A stretch of 64,000 nucleotides of DNA, from NCBI GenBank assembly GCA_963736055.1, contig CAVTNM010000008.1:372001-436000 (forward strand), written 5' to 3'. The notes below the pieces were generated by a model. That model did not search any database and was not told where the DNA came from. It was given only the letters and a program-made list of their open reading frames with translations. Source of the DNA: AC-32 sp963736055. Its GTDB lineage: Bacteria; Actinomycetota; Thermoleophilia; Gaiellales; Gaiellaceae. Positions 25,222-33,214 of this stretch are shown one piece after another (the first letter of the stretch is position 1; every line of letters begins with the position of its first letter). A program made the position numbers and the translations under genes.

Positions 25222-25830
25222 ATGGAGCTCGCTCTCGATACTCGCTGCTTGCCGCGCAGGCCGGAAGCAGCCACGATTCCAGCCGTGGCGGTCACGGATT
25301 GCAGCGACGGAGAGTTGATCCGTCGCACCGCTGACGGGGACCGCGGCGCGTTCGAGGTCCTCTACGGCCGCTACGCACGGCCCGTGTTCGGCCTCGCATT
25401 GCGCAGGCTCGGCGACCGCGGCCGCGCCGAGGACGCGGTTCAGGAGACGTTCGCCTCGATCTGGCGGGCCGCCCGAAGCTACAAGCCCGAGCGAGGCCCC
25501 GGCGCCCCGTGGCTCTACGCGGTTGCGCGCAACGCGATCATCGACCGCAGCAGAGCCCGCAACGAGCCCCCCGCGGATGCTCCCGACGAGCCCTCGCCGG
25601 ACGAGGGCCCGCCGGAGCTCGCCGAGGCCGGCTGGACGGCCTGGCGAATCCACCGCGCCCTGGAGGAGCTCTCGGAGAACGAGCGAACGGTGATCGAGCT
25701 CGCCTACTGGAGCGGACTCTCGCAGTCGGAGATCGCCATCTACCTCGGGATCCCGCTCGGCACCGTGAAGACCCGAACCCGGGCGGCCCTGAGCCGCCTG
25801 GCCGAACAGCTCGAGGGAGAGCTCGAATGA
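25222..25830 (+). CDS. ECF RNA polymerase sigma factor, SigK-like
   Basis: A 202-residue alternative sigma factor with only regions 2 and 4. Region 2: GDRGAFEVLYGRYARPVFGLAL and DAVQETFASIWRAARSY. Region 4: LSENERTVIELAYWSGLSQS, then IPLGTVKTRTRAALSRL. It should direct polymerase to stress promoters and be held inactive by the anti-sigma encoded directly downstream (overlap ATGA). ATG 25222 has AGAAGG 5 bases upstream; GTG 25204 overlapping the previous stop is an alternative. Confidence 0.9.
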   Translation: MELALDTRCLPRRPEAATIPAVAVTDCSDGELIRRTADGDRGAFEVLYGRYARPVFGLALRRLGDRGRAEDAVQETFASIWRAARSYKPERGPGAPWLYAVARNAIIDRSRARNEPPADAPDEPSPDEGPPELAEAGWTAWRIHRALEELSENERTVIELAYWSGLSQSEIAIYLGIPLGTVKTRTRAALSRLAEQLEGELE

Positions 25831-26435
25831 CGGACAAGCCCGACTTCAACCAGCTCGTCGGCGACGACCTCCCCGAGGAGGAGCGCGCGCGGCTCGAGCG
25901 CGTCCACGAGCTCCTGCTCGAAGCCGGCCCGCCGCCCGAGCTCCCTCCGGCGCTCGTCGAGCCCGACCTCGATCACCGCGAGCGGAACCTCGACTTCCTG
26001 CCGCGACGCCGATCCGGCTTGGTGCTGGGTATCGCCGCGGCGGTCGGGGTCGCCGCCTTCCTCGGCGGCTTCCTCGCCGGTCGCCAGAAGGATCCGTTCC
26101 CGACCGTCTTCCACATCCAGATGCAGGGAACCGCGAGGGCGCAGAGCGCCTCGGCGACGATCAACGTCGGCAAGGCCGACGAAGCTGGCAACTGGCCGCT
26201 GAAGCTCAAGCTGAACGGCCTGAAGCCGCTGCCGAAGGGCCAGTACTACGAGATGTTCCTCACCAACGGTCACAAGCCGACGGCCTCGTGCGGCACGTTC
26301 CGGGTCTCCAGCACGGGCGACACCGTCCGGCTGAACGCCCCGTACAACCTGCGCCGCTTCGACGGCTGGGTGGTGACCCTCGAAAGGCCGCACGCCACCA
26401 CGCATCCGGTCGTGCTGACGACTCAGCGCACCTAA
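25827..26435 (+). CDS. Membrane anti-sigma factor, RskA-like
   Basis: A 202-residue single-pass protein: a short acidic cytoplasmic region, a hydrophobic segment at about 65-85 (GLVLGIAAAVGVAAFLGGFLAG), then an external domain resembling the RskA C-terminal fold (LNGLKPLPKGQYYEMFLTNG, CGTFRVSS, FDGWVVTLE). The usual HxxxCxxC zinc motif of the anti-sigma domain is absent and the cytoplasmic part is short. Co-translation with the sigma gene supports the partner assignment. Regulated proteolysis of the membrane protein is the probable trigger. Confidence 0.8.
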   Translation: MTDKPDFNQLVGDDLPEEERARLERVHELLLEAGPPPELPPALVEPDLDHRERNLDFLPRRRSGLVLGIAAAVGVAAFLGGFLAGRQKDPFPTVFHIQMQGTARAQSASATINVGKADEAGNWPLKLKLNGLKPLPKGQYYEMFLTNGHKPTASCGTFRVSSTGDTVRLNAPYNLRRFDGWVVTLERPHATTHPVVLTTQRT

Positions 26436-26854
26436 CGGACGATCATCACCGGGCAAGGTGCGTTCTCGGCAACGCGATCGGCGGTCGAGCCCAACAGGTG
26501 ATCGCGAAGGAAATGACCTCGGTGGCCGAGCACCACGAGGTCGTACTGACCTTCCGCCGCCACCTCCGAGATGACCTCGGCGGCATGCCCGGGCCTGACC
26601 TCGATCTCGATCTCGACCCCGACGACAGACGCACGCTCACGGGCTACGGCAGCGAGGGCGTTGAAGTAGCGATCCTTCTCGCGCTTGACCTCTTCGACCT
26701 CGCCGATCGTGGCGGCGTAGGCCGGGAGCGGTCCCTCGATCGCTAGTGCTGTCAGGCGCGCATCAGCGAGCAGTGCAAGCTCGAGCGCTTTGGCAAAGGC
26801 ACGGTCGGAGCACTCCGAGCCGTCGATCGCGCTCAGGATGCGCTCGAACGGCAT
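26432..26854 (-). CDS. Universal stress protein (UspA family)
   Basis: A 140-residue single-domain Usp with the start PFERILSAIDGSECSDRAF and the ATP-binding loop VVLGHRGHFLRDHLLGSTADRV, matching G2xG9xG(S/T). It is therefore probably an ATP-binding type. Its ATG overlaps the stop of the antiporter gene (ATGA), so the two are made together. This suggests ATP- or stress-dependent control of the transporter, as seen for other Usp-antiporter pairs. Confidence 0.9.
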   Translation of the reverse strand: MPFERILSAIDGSECSDRAFAKALELALLADARLTALAIEGPLPAYAATIGEVEEVKREKDRYFNALAAVARERASVVGVEIEIEVRPGHAAEVISEVAAEGQYDLVVLGHRGHFLRDHLLGSTADRVAENAPCPVMIVR

Positions 26855-28038
26855 CAGCCACGCGCCGCCTGGCTCGCCGGCGCCGGCGGCATCGGCGCTC
26901 CCGATTCGGCCCGATCACGCTCGCGTTCGTGTTCGGCATACGGTTGGAAGAACCGCTGCGCGAGAAACGTCGGGACGATTGCCGACAGCACGACCACGGC
27001 GATCAGGAGTGAAAACTGCGTGCGGTCGATGATTCCTGCATTGAGTCCGTAGAGCGAGCTGATCGTCCCAAACGTGAGGCCGGTCGACATCAAAAGGGTC
27101 GTGAACGCGGCATGGGGCGCCGTGAAACGGCGGGCCAGGGGATAGACCCCGGCCACCTTCGGCACCATCTTTCCGGCGAACAGCAGCGCCAGGAGCCCCA
27201 GGTTTGCCCAGAGTGCGCCGACAGAGACGCTCATGCCGCCCTTGAGGAAGAAGAAGGGGGTCAGGAATGCGAACGCGACCACTCTCATCCGCTCTTGTTC
27301 CTGACGGTGCTGGGCGTAGTGGCTGCTCATCACCAGGCCGAGGATGAAGGCGGGCAACACGGCCTGCGAATGCGCCCGAACCCCGAGCCACATCAGCAGG
27401 AAGAGGCAGGCGAAGACCAGCTTGATCTCCGGCTCGATCACCCGGTCGCCGTATCGAGGGAAGAACCATCGCGAAAGCTGCGGCAGGCCGACAACGAGGG
27501 CTGTCGCGAAGACGATGAAGGGGGCGATCCAGATAGTCGGCTTGATGAAGAGGATCGACAGGGCTGCAGCCGTACCGAAATCGGTGACGAAGGTCGCGGA
27601 CATCAACCTCTTCCCGACCACCGTCTGGTTGAGCCCGGTCTCTACGAGCACGGCATAGACAACTGCGAGGCTCGTCGTCGACAGGGCGATCCCGGCAATC
27701 TCGGCTTGGCGGTGGTTCCAGCCGAGCCCGTAGTACGCGAGCAGCCCGACGACGACGAACGGGGCGAAGAAGCTGACCACCCCGATCGAAAGCGAGGCCT
27801 TCCACTCACGCCGGAACTGAGGCACATCCACCTCTGCCCCGGCGAGGAACGTCAGGACGATGCCGGCGAACGACCCGATGAAGTTGAGCCAGTGGGGAAC
27901 GTCGAGACTGAAGACATTGCCGACGACGACCCCGAGGAACAACTCGACCAGCGCGACTGACAACCCGACCTCGACGGAGATCATCGAAGCGACGAGGATC
28001 GTCACCGCGAGAACGGCGGCTATCGCGATGCTGCTCAT
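26854..28038 (-). CDS. Cation/proton antiporter (CPA2 family)
   Basis: A 394-residue transporter with about twelve hydrophobic segments of the Kef/NapA type, exchanging protons for Na+ or K+. The segment TFLAGAEVDVPQFRREWKAS and the paired helix region with TTSLAVVYAVLVETGL are typical. There is no C-terminal RCK/KTN domain, so control may fall to the co-encoded UspA. ATG 28038 follows AGGAGGT. The ion is not decided by sequence. Confidence 0.88.
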   Translation of the reverse strand: MSSIAIAAVLAVTILVASMISVEVGLSVALVELFLGVVVGNVFSLDVPHWLNFIGSFAGIVLTFLAGAEVDVPQFRREWKASLSIGVVSFFAPFVVVGLLAYYGLGWNHRQAEIAGIALSTTSLAVVYAVLVETGLNQTVVGKRLMSATFVTDFGTAAALSILFIKPTIWIAPFIVFATALVVGLPQLSRWFFPRYGDRVIEPEIKLVFACLFLLMWLGVRAHSQAVLPAFILGLVMSSHYAQHRQEQERMRVVAFAFLTPFFFLKGGMSVSVGALWANLGLLALLFAGKMVPKVAGVYPLARRFTAPHAAFTTLLMSTGLTFGTISSLYGLNAGIIDRTQFSLLIAVVVLSAIVPTFLAQRFFQPYAEHERERDRAESGAPMPPAPASQAARG

Positions 28039-28130
28039 CTCTACCTCCTGCGAAGACGTCAGGGATAGAGGCCATCAGCTCCCTTGCGAGGAGCGGTTAG
28101 GCGCGAGCCTCATCGCGCTGCAGCGCACGC

Positions 28131-28136
28131 ACTATA
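28131..28136 (-). promoter_or_regulatory. Possible -10 box of the antiporter-uspA operon
   Basis: TATAGT on the minus strand, about 93 bases before the antiporter ATG, in the gap after thyX. No convincing -35 was found. Confidence 0.3.
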
Positions 28137-28155
28137 GCCGCGCCCTGGAGCGCCG

Positions 28156-29883
28156 CTAGGGTGGGGTGCGGTCGTTCGCGACGAACGCCGCGTACGTGAC
28201 CGGCATCAGCTGCTCGAGGAAGAGCTCGCAGGCCTCCGCGTAGCGCCGGATCTCGCGCTGCGCCGTCTCCGAGTTGCGCAGCGAGACGAAGTTCATCAGC
28301 GAGCGCGCGTTCACGGTCCAGTAGAACTCGGTATAGGCCCCGACCGGCAGCACGGCGCGGGCGATCTCCCGGGCGACCCCGAGCTCGACGAGCTGCTCGT
28401 AGGCGAGGTACGCGGTCTCGTAGACCGCCTGCATCTTGGTGCGGGTCGCCTCGGCGATCTCGTCGCCGACCGGCTCGAAGGAGTAGGAGCCGGGCTTGCC
28501 GACCTGCGTGCGCACGTCCGCGGCGTCCGGGACGTAGAACTCGTCGGTCGCCCGCGCGTAGCGCATCGAGAACTCGTTGAACGAGCCGACCCGGTGCCGG
28601 AACCACTCGCGCGCGACGAAGATCGGGGCGCGGATGTGGAAACGGAAGGAGTTGTGCTCAAACGGGGTGTTGCCGCACCAGACCGGATAGCCGTTCCTAC
28701 GGACGTAGAGTGTGTTGTTCGGAACCTCGACGCAGTGGATGGCGCCGTCGTACCGCTCGATTCCCATGTGCGACTCAGCTTGCTCTCGGGTCCGGCACAG
28801 CGCTGGCCGGGCGTTCCGACTCGCGTAGATCGTCACCCGCCAGCGCGGCTTGTCTCCATAGTGACCGTCCCCGGGCGCAGCCAGGTGCGGACGAACGCTT
28901 GCGCTGCGCCCCATCTTGAGCGCGAGCTCCTGGACCGAGTCTGCAAGCCGGCGGCTCGTCGTCGAGTAGGTCTGGCGGTCCTCTCGGCCAGGTCTCCGGT
29001 GAATGGAGCCGTCAGAGTTGAGCAGACCCTCGTAGAGCGCCTGCAACGAGGCCGAGTCGAGAGCAAGCAACCTCGCGGGAATGATCTTCTCGCGGTCGCG
29101 GTAGCAGTCCGCGAAGAACGCTCGCAAGGAACCGCTGACCGGCACGACGAAACGCTGCTCACGTCCCCATGTTCGAAGCTCGAGGCCCGTCTCCGCGACC
29201 GCCCGTCGTAGGAACTCGATCTCTCGCGCCTTTCGAAGATTGAAGACGACATGATTCGACTGGGACAGGCTTCCGTCTCCGATGAAAAGGCCTAAGAGCC
29301 GAAGCAGTGGCTTCGCAGGCAGTCTCTCGCCGTCGAAGACCAGGGCGGTCGTCGCCTCGCCGGTCCAGGTCGCTGTGCTTGTGTGACGATGGGAACGCCA
29401 GAGCACCGAGTGGGCTGGGCGCAGAGAGAACCGTGGCTGGGCGCGCTCCGGCCGCGTGGTCTGCGGTGACGCGAGGACCCGATGGTCGGGAGTGACGAGC
29501 AGGTCGATGCTCATCCCCTGAAAGCCGATCATGTGCCCTCGGTACTCCTTGCGAACGAGCCGAAGAGCAGGCTGGTACTCGAGGAGTCCGTCCCTCGAGC
29601 GCGTCGCGAAATGCTCCTCACCGGTCACGTCCGGCCAGCGCTTCCACCCGTCGGCGGTCAGAACATCAGTGTGGTCGTCGTAGCAGCCGTGCCGCTCGCG
29701 CATCAGGAAGCGGATCAGTCCCTCGTCCGCCTCGTCCATCTCCTCGCGTCGACGGGCGAAGCTGACCCGCGCCCCGTTCACGACCGAGAGGTCGTCGGCC
29801 ATCGCGTCGTCGAGCCGGACGAAGCCGTGGTCGAGGACGCGGACGGTGTTGTCGGGTATCACTTCGGGCGTCGTGACGGCCAC
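28156..29883 (-). CDS. thyX: Flavin-dependent thymidylate synthase ThyX, interrupted by an intein
   Basis: The 575-residue precursor makes dTMP from dUMP with FAD and methylene-tetrahydrofolate once the intein is removed. Host parts are residues 1-66 and 406-575 (236 residues, a normal ThyX length). The ThyX signature RHRVGSFNEFSMR and the C-terminal YTEFYWTVNARSLMNF are intact. The insertion is between HG and TPFEH of the conserved HGTPFEH block near the active site. GTG 29883 is preceded by TACACT with 7 bases between, so it is probably leaderless. No thyA is seen in the window, and dTMP synthesis may depend on splicing. Confidence 0.93.
   Translation of the reverse strand: MAVTTPEVIPDNTVRVLDHGFVRLDDAMADDLSVVNGARVSFARRREEMDEADEGLIRFLMRERHGCYDDHTDVLTADGWKRWPDVTGEEHFATRSRDGLLEYQPALRLVRKEYRGHMIGFQGMSIDLLVTPDHRVLASPQTTRPERAQPRFSLRPAHSVLWRSHRHTSTATWTGEATTALVFDGERLPAKPLLRLLGLFIGDGSLSQSNHVVFNLRKAREIEFLRRAVAETGLELRTWGREQRFVVPVSGSLRAFFADCYRDREKIIPARLLALDSASLQALYEGLLNSDGSIHRRPGREDRQTYSTTSRRLADSVQELALKMGRSASVRPHLAAPGDGHYGDKPRWRVTIYASRNARPALCRTREQAESHMGIERYDGAIHCVEVPNNTLYVRRNGYPVWCGNTPFEHNSFRFHIRAPIFVAREWFRHRVGSFNEFSMRYARATDEFYVPDAADVRTQVGKPGSYSFEPVGDEIAEATRTKMQAVYETAYLAYEQLVELGVAREIARAVLPVGAYTEFYWTVNARSLMNFVSLRNSETAQREIRRYAEACELFLEQLMPVTYAAFVANDRTPP
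28669..29685 (-). mobile_element. Intein with LAGLIDADG homing endonuclease inside ThyX
   Basis: This is 339 residues (precursor 67-405) starting with Cys (CYDDHTDVLTADGW) and ending GYPVWCGN before Thr406. Block B has TPDH (LLVTPDHRVLA). The endonuclease has both LAGLIDADG-like helices, LLGLFIGDGSLS and LYEGLLNSDGSIH, each with its acidic residue, so it may still be active. Unusually, the residue before the last Asn is Gly rather than His and the first downstream residue is Thr. It should remove itself by protein splicing and may spread by homing into intein-free thyX. Confidence 0.9.
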
Positions 29884-30535
29884 GCGGGCGAGTGTACCGG
29901 GGGCATATGTCGGAACCTCCGGCTGGTCCTACCCGACCTGGCGCGGAGGTTTCTACCCCTCCGATGCGCGGCCGAAGGACTTCCTTCGCCACTACGCCGA
30001 GCGGCTCACCTCGGTCGAGCTGAACACCAGCGCGTACCAGCTTCCCTCCGAGGAGCACTTCACCGGCTGGGCGGAGCAGGTATCAGCCGGCTTTCGCTTC
30101 GCGGTCCGAATGCCCCGCCTGATCACCCACGCCTCGAGACTCGGGCTCGTGGGCACCTTCTGCGAGCGGGCCCGGCTGCTGGGCGAAAGGCTCGGCCCGG
30201 TGCTCGTCGTGCTCGACCGCAAGCGGGACGACGGCTTCCTCATGCTCCTGCGGGACTCGCTCGACCCCGACCTCGAGGTCGCGTTCGATTTTCGCCACGA
30301 GTCCTGGGCCGGGGCCGAGGTCCCGGTGCGGGTGAACTCGCTGGAGGCCGACGCGCCGTTCCGCTACCTGCGGCTGCGCGAGCCGCCCTATGACGAGGCC
30401 GCGCTCGCCGGCTGGGCCGTGCGCCTGGGCCCGCTGCTCGACGAGGGCGTTCGCGTCTACTGCTACTTCAAGCACGAGGACGAGCCCAGAGGCGCCCTGT
30501 ACGCGGAGCGGCTGCTGGAGCTGCTCGCGCCGTAG
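29873..30535 (+). CDS. DUF72 protein
   Basis: A TIM-barrel-like protein of the DUF72 (YecE) family: the start AYVGTSGWSYPTWRGGFYP, then FLRHYAERLTSVELNTSAYQ and AFDFRHESWAG are diagnostic. Function is not established in the family. It is divergent from thyX and their 5' ends overlap. There is no obvious ribosome site; GTG 29873 is the closest start codon to the conserved region, with GTG 29846 also open. Length about 220 residues, slightly shorter than typical. Confidence 0.85.
   Translation: MTATRASVPGAYVGTSGWSYPTWRGGFYPSDARPKDFLRHYAERLTSVELNTSAYQLPSEEHFTGWAEQVSAGFRFAVRMPRLITHASRLGLVGTFCERARLLGERLGPVLVVLDRKRDDGFLMLLRDSLDPDLEVAFDFRHESWAGAEVPVRVNSLEADAPFRYLRLREPPYDEAALAGWAVRLGPLLDEGVRVYCYFKHEDEPRGALYAERLLELLAP
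29891..29896 (-). promoter_or_regulatory. Leaderless -10 box of thyX
   Basis: TACACT on the minus strand, then 7 bases, then GTG 29883. Confidence 0.5.
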
Positions 30536-30548
30536 CCGACCTGCTCCA

Positions 30549-30554
30549 TACTCT
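30549..30554 (+). promoter_or_regulatory. Leaderless -10 box of the nucleotidyltransferase gene
   Basis: TACTCT, then 8 bases, then GTG 30563. Confidence 0.45.
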
Positions 30555-30562
30555 CGGACGCC

Positions 30563-31291
30563 GTGAAGGTGGTGATCTTCTGTGGGGGCCAGGGCATGAG
30601 GTTCCAGACCGAGAACCCGGCCGAGCGGCTTCCGAAGCCGATGGCCTCCCTGGGAGGGCGGCCGCTCCTGTGGCACATCATGAAGTACTACTCGCACTTC
30701 GGGCACCGGCAGTTCGGGCTCTGCCTCGGCCACCACGGCGCCACGATCCAGGACTACTTCAGCCGGAACGAGTTCGCCGACGACGGCTGGGAGATCGAGT
30801 TCCTGGACACCGGCCTCGACTCGAGCATCGGCGAGCGCTTCGCCCAGACGCAGGGATACGTCGGCGACGACGAGGTCTTCCTGACCTCCTACGGCGACAC
30901 GTTGACCGACGCGCCGTTGCCGTCGCTGATCGAGACGCACGCTGCGAGTGGCAAGGTGGCGAGCCTGCTCGCGACCAAGCCGAACTACACGTTCAACGTG
31001 ATCGACGCCGACGAGAGCCACGTGGTCACCGGGTTCGACGACGTGACCGAGAGCGGCATGTGGATCAACGGCGGCTTCTTCGTCTTCCGCCGCGCGGTCT
31101 ACGACTACGTCCGGGCGGGCGAGGACCTCCCCGAGACGCTCAATCGCCTGATCGCCGACCGGGAGCTCTACGCGTACAAGTACGACGGATTCTGGGCGCC
31201 GCTGGACACGATCAAGGACCGCGAGCGGCTCGAGGGCCTGGTTCGGGGCGGCGGCAGCGTCTGGCAGGTCTGGGACCGGGCGGCCGGCTAG
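30563..31291 (+). CDS. Sugar-1-phosphate nucleotidyltransferase, probably glucose-1-phosphate cytidylyltransferase-like
   Basis: A 242-residue NTP-transferase fold enzyme. The nucleotide loop reads VVIFCGGQGMRF, followed by ERLPKPMASLGGRPLLWHIM with the signature lysine, LTSYGDTLTD with the metal Asp, and INGGFFVFRR. The pattern is nearest RfbF (CDP-glucose formation). It is coupled to a LmbE-type deacetylase (stop and start overlap by one base), suggesting synthesis of an activated, N-modified or otherwise tailored sugar for a glycan. No sugar dehydratase is next to it. Confidence 0.85.
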   Translation: MKVVIFCGGQGMRFQTENPAERLPKPMASLGGRPLLWHIMKYYSHFGHRQFGLCLGHHGATIQDYFSRNEFADDGWEIEFLDTGLDSSIGERFAQTQGYVGDDEVFLTSYGDTLTDAPLPSLIETHAASGKVASLLATKPNYTFNVIDADESHVVTGFDDVTESGMWINGGFFVFRRAVYDYVRAGEDLPETLNRLIADRELYAYKYDGFWAPLDTIKDRERLEGLVRGGGSVWQVWDRAAG

Positions 31292-31941
31292 TGCTGAGGC
31301 TCGAGCTCGGAACCGACGGCGCGACCGCTCTCGAGGTGCTCGCGCTCGGGGCACACTCGGACGACATCGAGATCGGCTGCGGCGGCACGCTCCTCCGGCT
31401 CGCCCAGACGGTGCCCGAGCTGAAGGTGACCTGGGTGGTGCTCAGCGCCGAGGGCGACCGCAGAGACGAGGCCCGCACCGGCGCGGAGGCCTTCCTGCAG
31501 GGAGCCGCCCAGACGGAGATCAAGGTCGAGAGCTTCCAGGACGCCTTCTTCCGCTATGGCCCGGAGGTGAAGGAGTACTTCGAGGGGCTCAAGGCGAGGG
31601 TCTCGCCCGACCTGGTCCTGACCCACCACGGCTCGGACCTGCACCAGGACCACCGGCTGGTCGCCGAGCTCACCTGGAACACCTTCCGCGATCACCTGAT
31701 CCTCGAGTACGAGATCCCGAAGTACGACGGCGACCTCGGTGCCCCGAACGTGTTCGTCCACCTGGACGACGAGGTCTGCCGCCGGAAGGTCGAGGCGCTC
31801 CAGAGCTGCTTTCCGTCGCAGGCGGGCAAGCCGTGGTTCGACGACGACGTCTTCAGGGCGCTCCTCCGCCTCCGGGGGATGGAGTCGAGGTCCCCGAGCG
31901 GGCTCGCCGAGGCCTTCTACGGCCGCAAGCTCGTGCTCTGA
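31291..31941 (+). CDS. LmbE/PIG-L-type zinc-dependent deacetylase
   Basis: A 216-residue protein with the zinc motif LALGAHSDDIEIGCGGT (AHxDD) and the second ligand region THHGSDLHQDHRLV. This family removes acetyl groups from N-acetylglucosamine-containing small molecules or glycans (mycothiol, lincomycin and GPI pathways). GTG 31291 overlaps the upstream TAG by one base. Pairing with a nucleotidyltransferase favours a glycan precursor as substrate, which is inference. Its 3' end overlaps the convergent aminotransferase gene by 25 bases. Confidence 0.88.
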   Translation: MLRLELGTDGATALEVLALGAHSDDIEIGCGGTLLRLAQTVPELKVTWVVLSAEGDRRDEARTGAEAFLQGAAQTEIKVESFQDAFFRYGPEVKEYFEGLKARVSPDLVLTHHGSDLHQDHRLVAELTWNTFRDHLILEYEIPKYDGDLGAPNVFVHLDDEVCRRKVEALQSCFPSQAGKPWFDDDVFRALLRLRGMESRSPSGLAEAFYGRKLVL

Positions 31942-33051
31942 CCCGCGAGCTCGGCGATCTGGTCGACCGCGTAACGGAGCTCGTCGTCGGTGTTGAAGAA
32001 GTGCGGGCCGAGCCGTAAGCCGACGTCCGGACGGTGGTCGCAGAGGATCCCGCTGCGCCGCCAGCTCCGCGTCGACCCGCTCGAAGTCGGGCGGTCGCAC
32101 GACGACCGTCCCTCCCCGGCGGGCCGGGTCGCTCGGGCTTCCGACCGGGAAGCCCAGCTCGTCGAGCAGCTCGATCAGCAGCGTCGTCTGCTCGACCGAG
32201 CGCGCGCGGATCCGCTCGACGCCGATCTCCTCGATCACGTCGTAGCCCGCGGTCGCCGCGTAGAGCGCGGGCACGTTCGGCGTGCCGGTCAGAAAGCGCC
32301 CGGCGCCCTCGGCGTACTCCTGCTCGGTCTCGAAGTCGAACGGCCGCGCGTGGGCCTGCCAACCCGTGAGGGCGGGCTCGAGCGTGCCGGCCAGGTCGGG
32401 ACGGACGTACAGCCATCCCGCGCCGGGGCCTCCGCAGAGCCACTTGACCGAGCCGCCGACCGCGAAGTCGACGCCCAGAGCGGTCACGTCGAGCGGCACC
32501 GTTCCGACCGACTGGTACGCGTCGAGCACGACGTGGGCGCCGTGCTCGTGCGCCGCCTCGACGATCGACTCGACGTCCTGGATCTCACCCGTCTTGAAGA
32601 GCACGTGCGTGACCGGGACGAGCAGCGTCCGCTCGTCGATCGCCTCCACGACGCCCTCGTCGTCGGCCGCAACCACGATGTCGGCCCCTCGCTGGGCCTG
32701 GTACAGGTAGCGAACCGAGGGGAAGTTGCCCTCCTCGTAGACGATCCGGCGACGGGGGCGGGCGAAGTCGAAGCACGAGAGCACGACCGCCTCGGCGATC
32801 GTCACGTTCTGGTGCATCGACACCGTTCCCGGCGGCGCGCCGATCAGGCGGGCGATCTGGTCGCCGACCGTCAGCGGCATCTCCCACCATCCCTCGCCCC
32901 AGGCGCGGATGCCGCGGGTCTTCCAGTCGTGCGCGTAGTCGAGCACACGTCCCTCGGCCGCCGCCGGCATGGCACCGAGCGAGTGGTTGATCAGGTACGT
33001 GGTCTCCGCGAGGATCGGGAAGCGATCGCGGTATTCGGAGAGCTCGGGCAC
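31917..33051 (-). CDS. Class V (kynureninase-like) aminotransferase, frameshifted
   Basis: PLP-dependent fold type I protein. From GTG 33051 it reads PELSEYRDRFPILAETTYL, then MHQNVTIAEAVVLSCFDF, VVLDAYQSVGTVPLDV and DFAVGGSVKWLCGGPGAGW with the cofactor lysine. The frame breaks near 32,053. Shifting by one base restores ILCDHRPDVGLRLGPHFFNT, the C-terminal domain of this family, and the stop at 31917. Rejoined length is about 378 residues. TATACT lies 8 bases before the GTG. Kynureninase proper or a cysteine-desulfurase-like role are both possible. Confidence 0.82.
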
Positions 33052-33059
33052 CGGCCGCG

Positions 33060-33065
33060 AGTATA
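33060..33065 (-). promoter_or_regulatory. Leaderless -10 box of the class V aminotransferase
   Basis: TATACT on the minus strand, then 8 bases, then GTG 33051. Confidence 0.5.
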
Positions 33066-33091
33066 GGGACGCCGCTGCGGCGGACCTGGTC

Positions 33092-33136
33092 ACTCGAACG
33101 AGTGATTCGTCGCGAGAAATCACCTTTCGGGGTGAT
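33092..33136 (+). promoter_or_regulatory. Overlapping inverted repeats upstream of the subtilase
   Basis: ACTCG-AA-CGAGT (33092-33103) is followed by ATCACC-N6-GGTGAT (33119-33136); GTGATT/AATCAC can also pair across 10 bases. They lie between divergent genes, about 80 bases before the subtilase start. They may be an operator or a competing leader hairpin. Confidence 0.35.
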
Positions 33137-33214
33137 AACGGGGCCGCCGTGCGCGAATACCGTCCGGGCAGGACGAACTGCGGCACCGTGCTCGGCACGG
33201 AAAGGGGTCAGAGG

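Noticed and set aside
28669..29685. The ThyX insertion as a separate endonuclease gene or group I intron
   Set aside because: The reading frame is continuous with both ThyX halves and the ends carry intein splice residues, so it is a protein intein.
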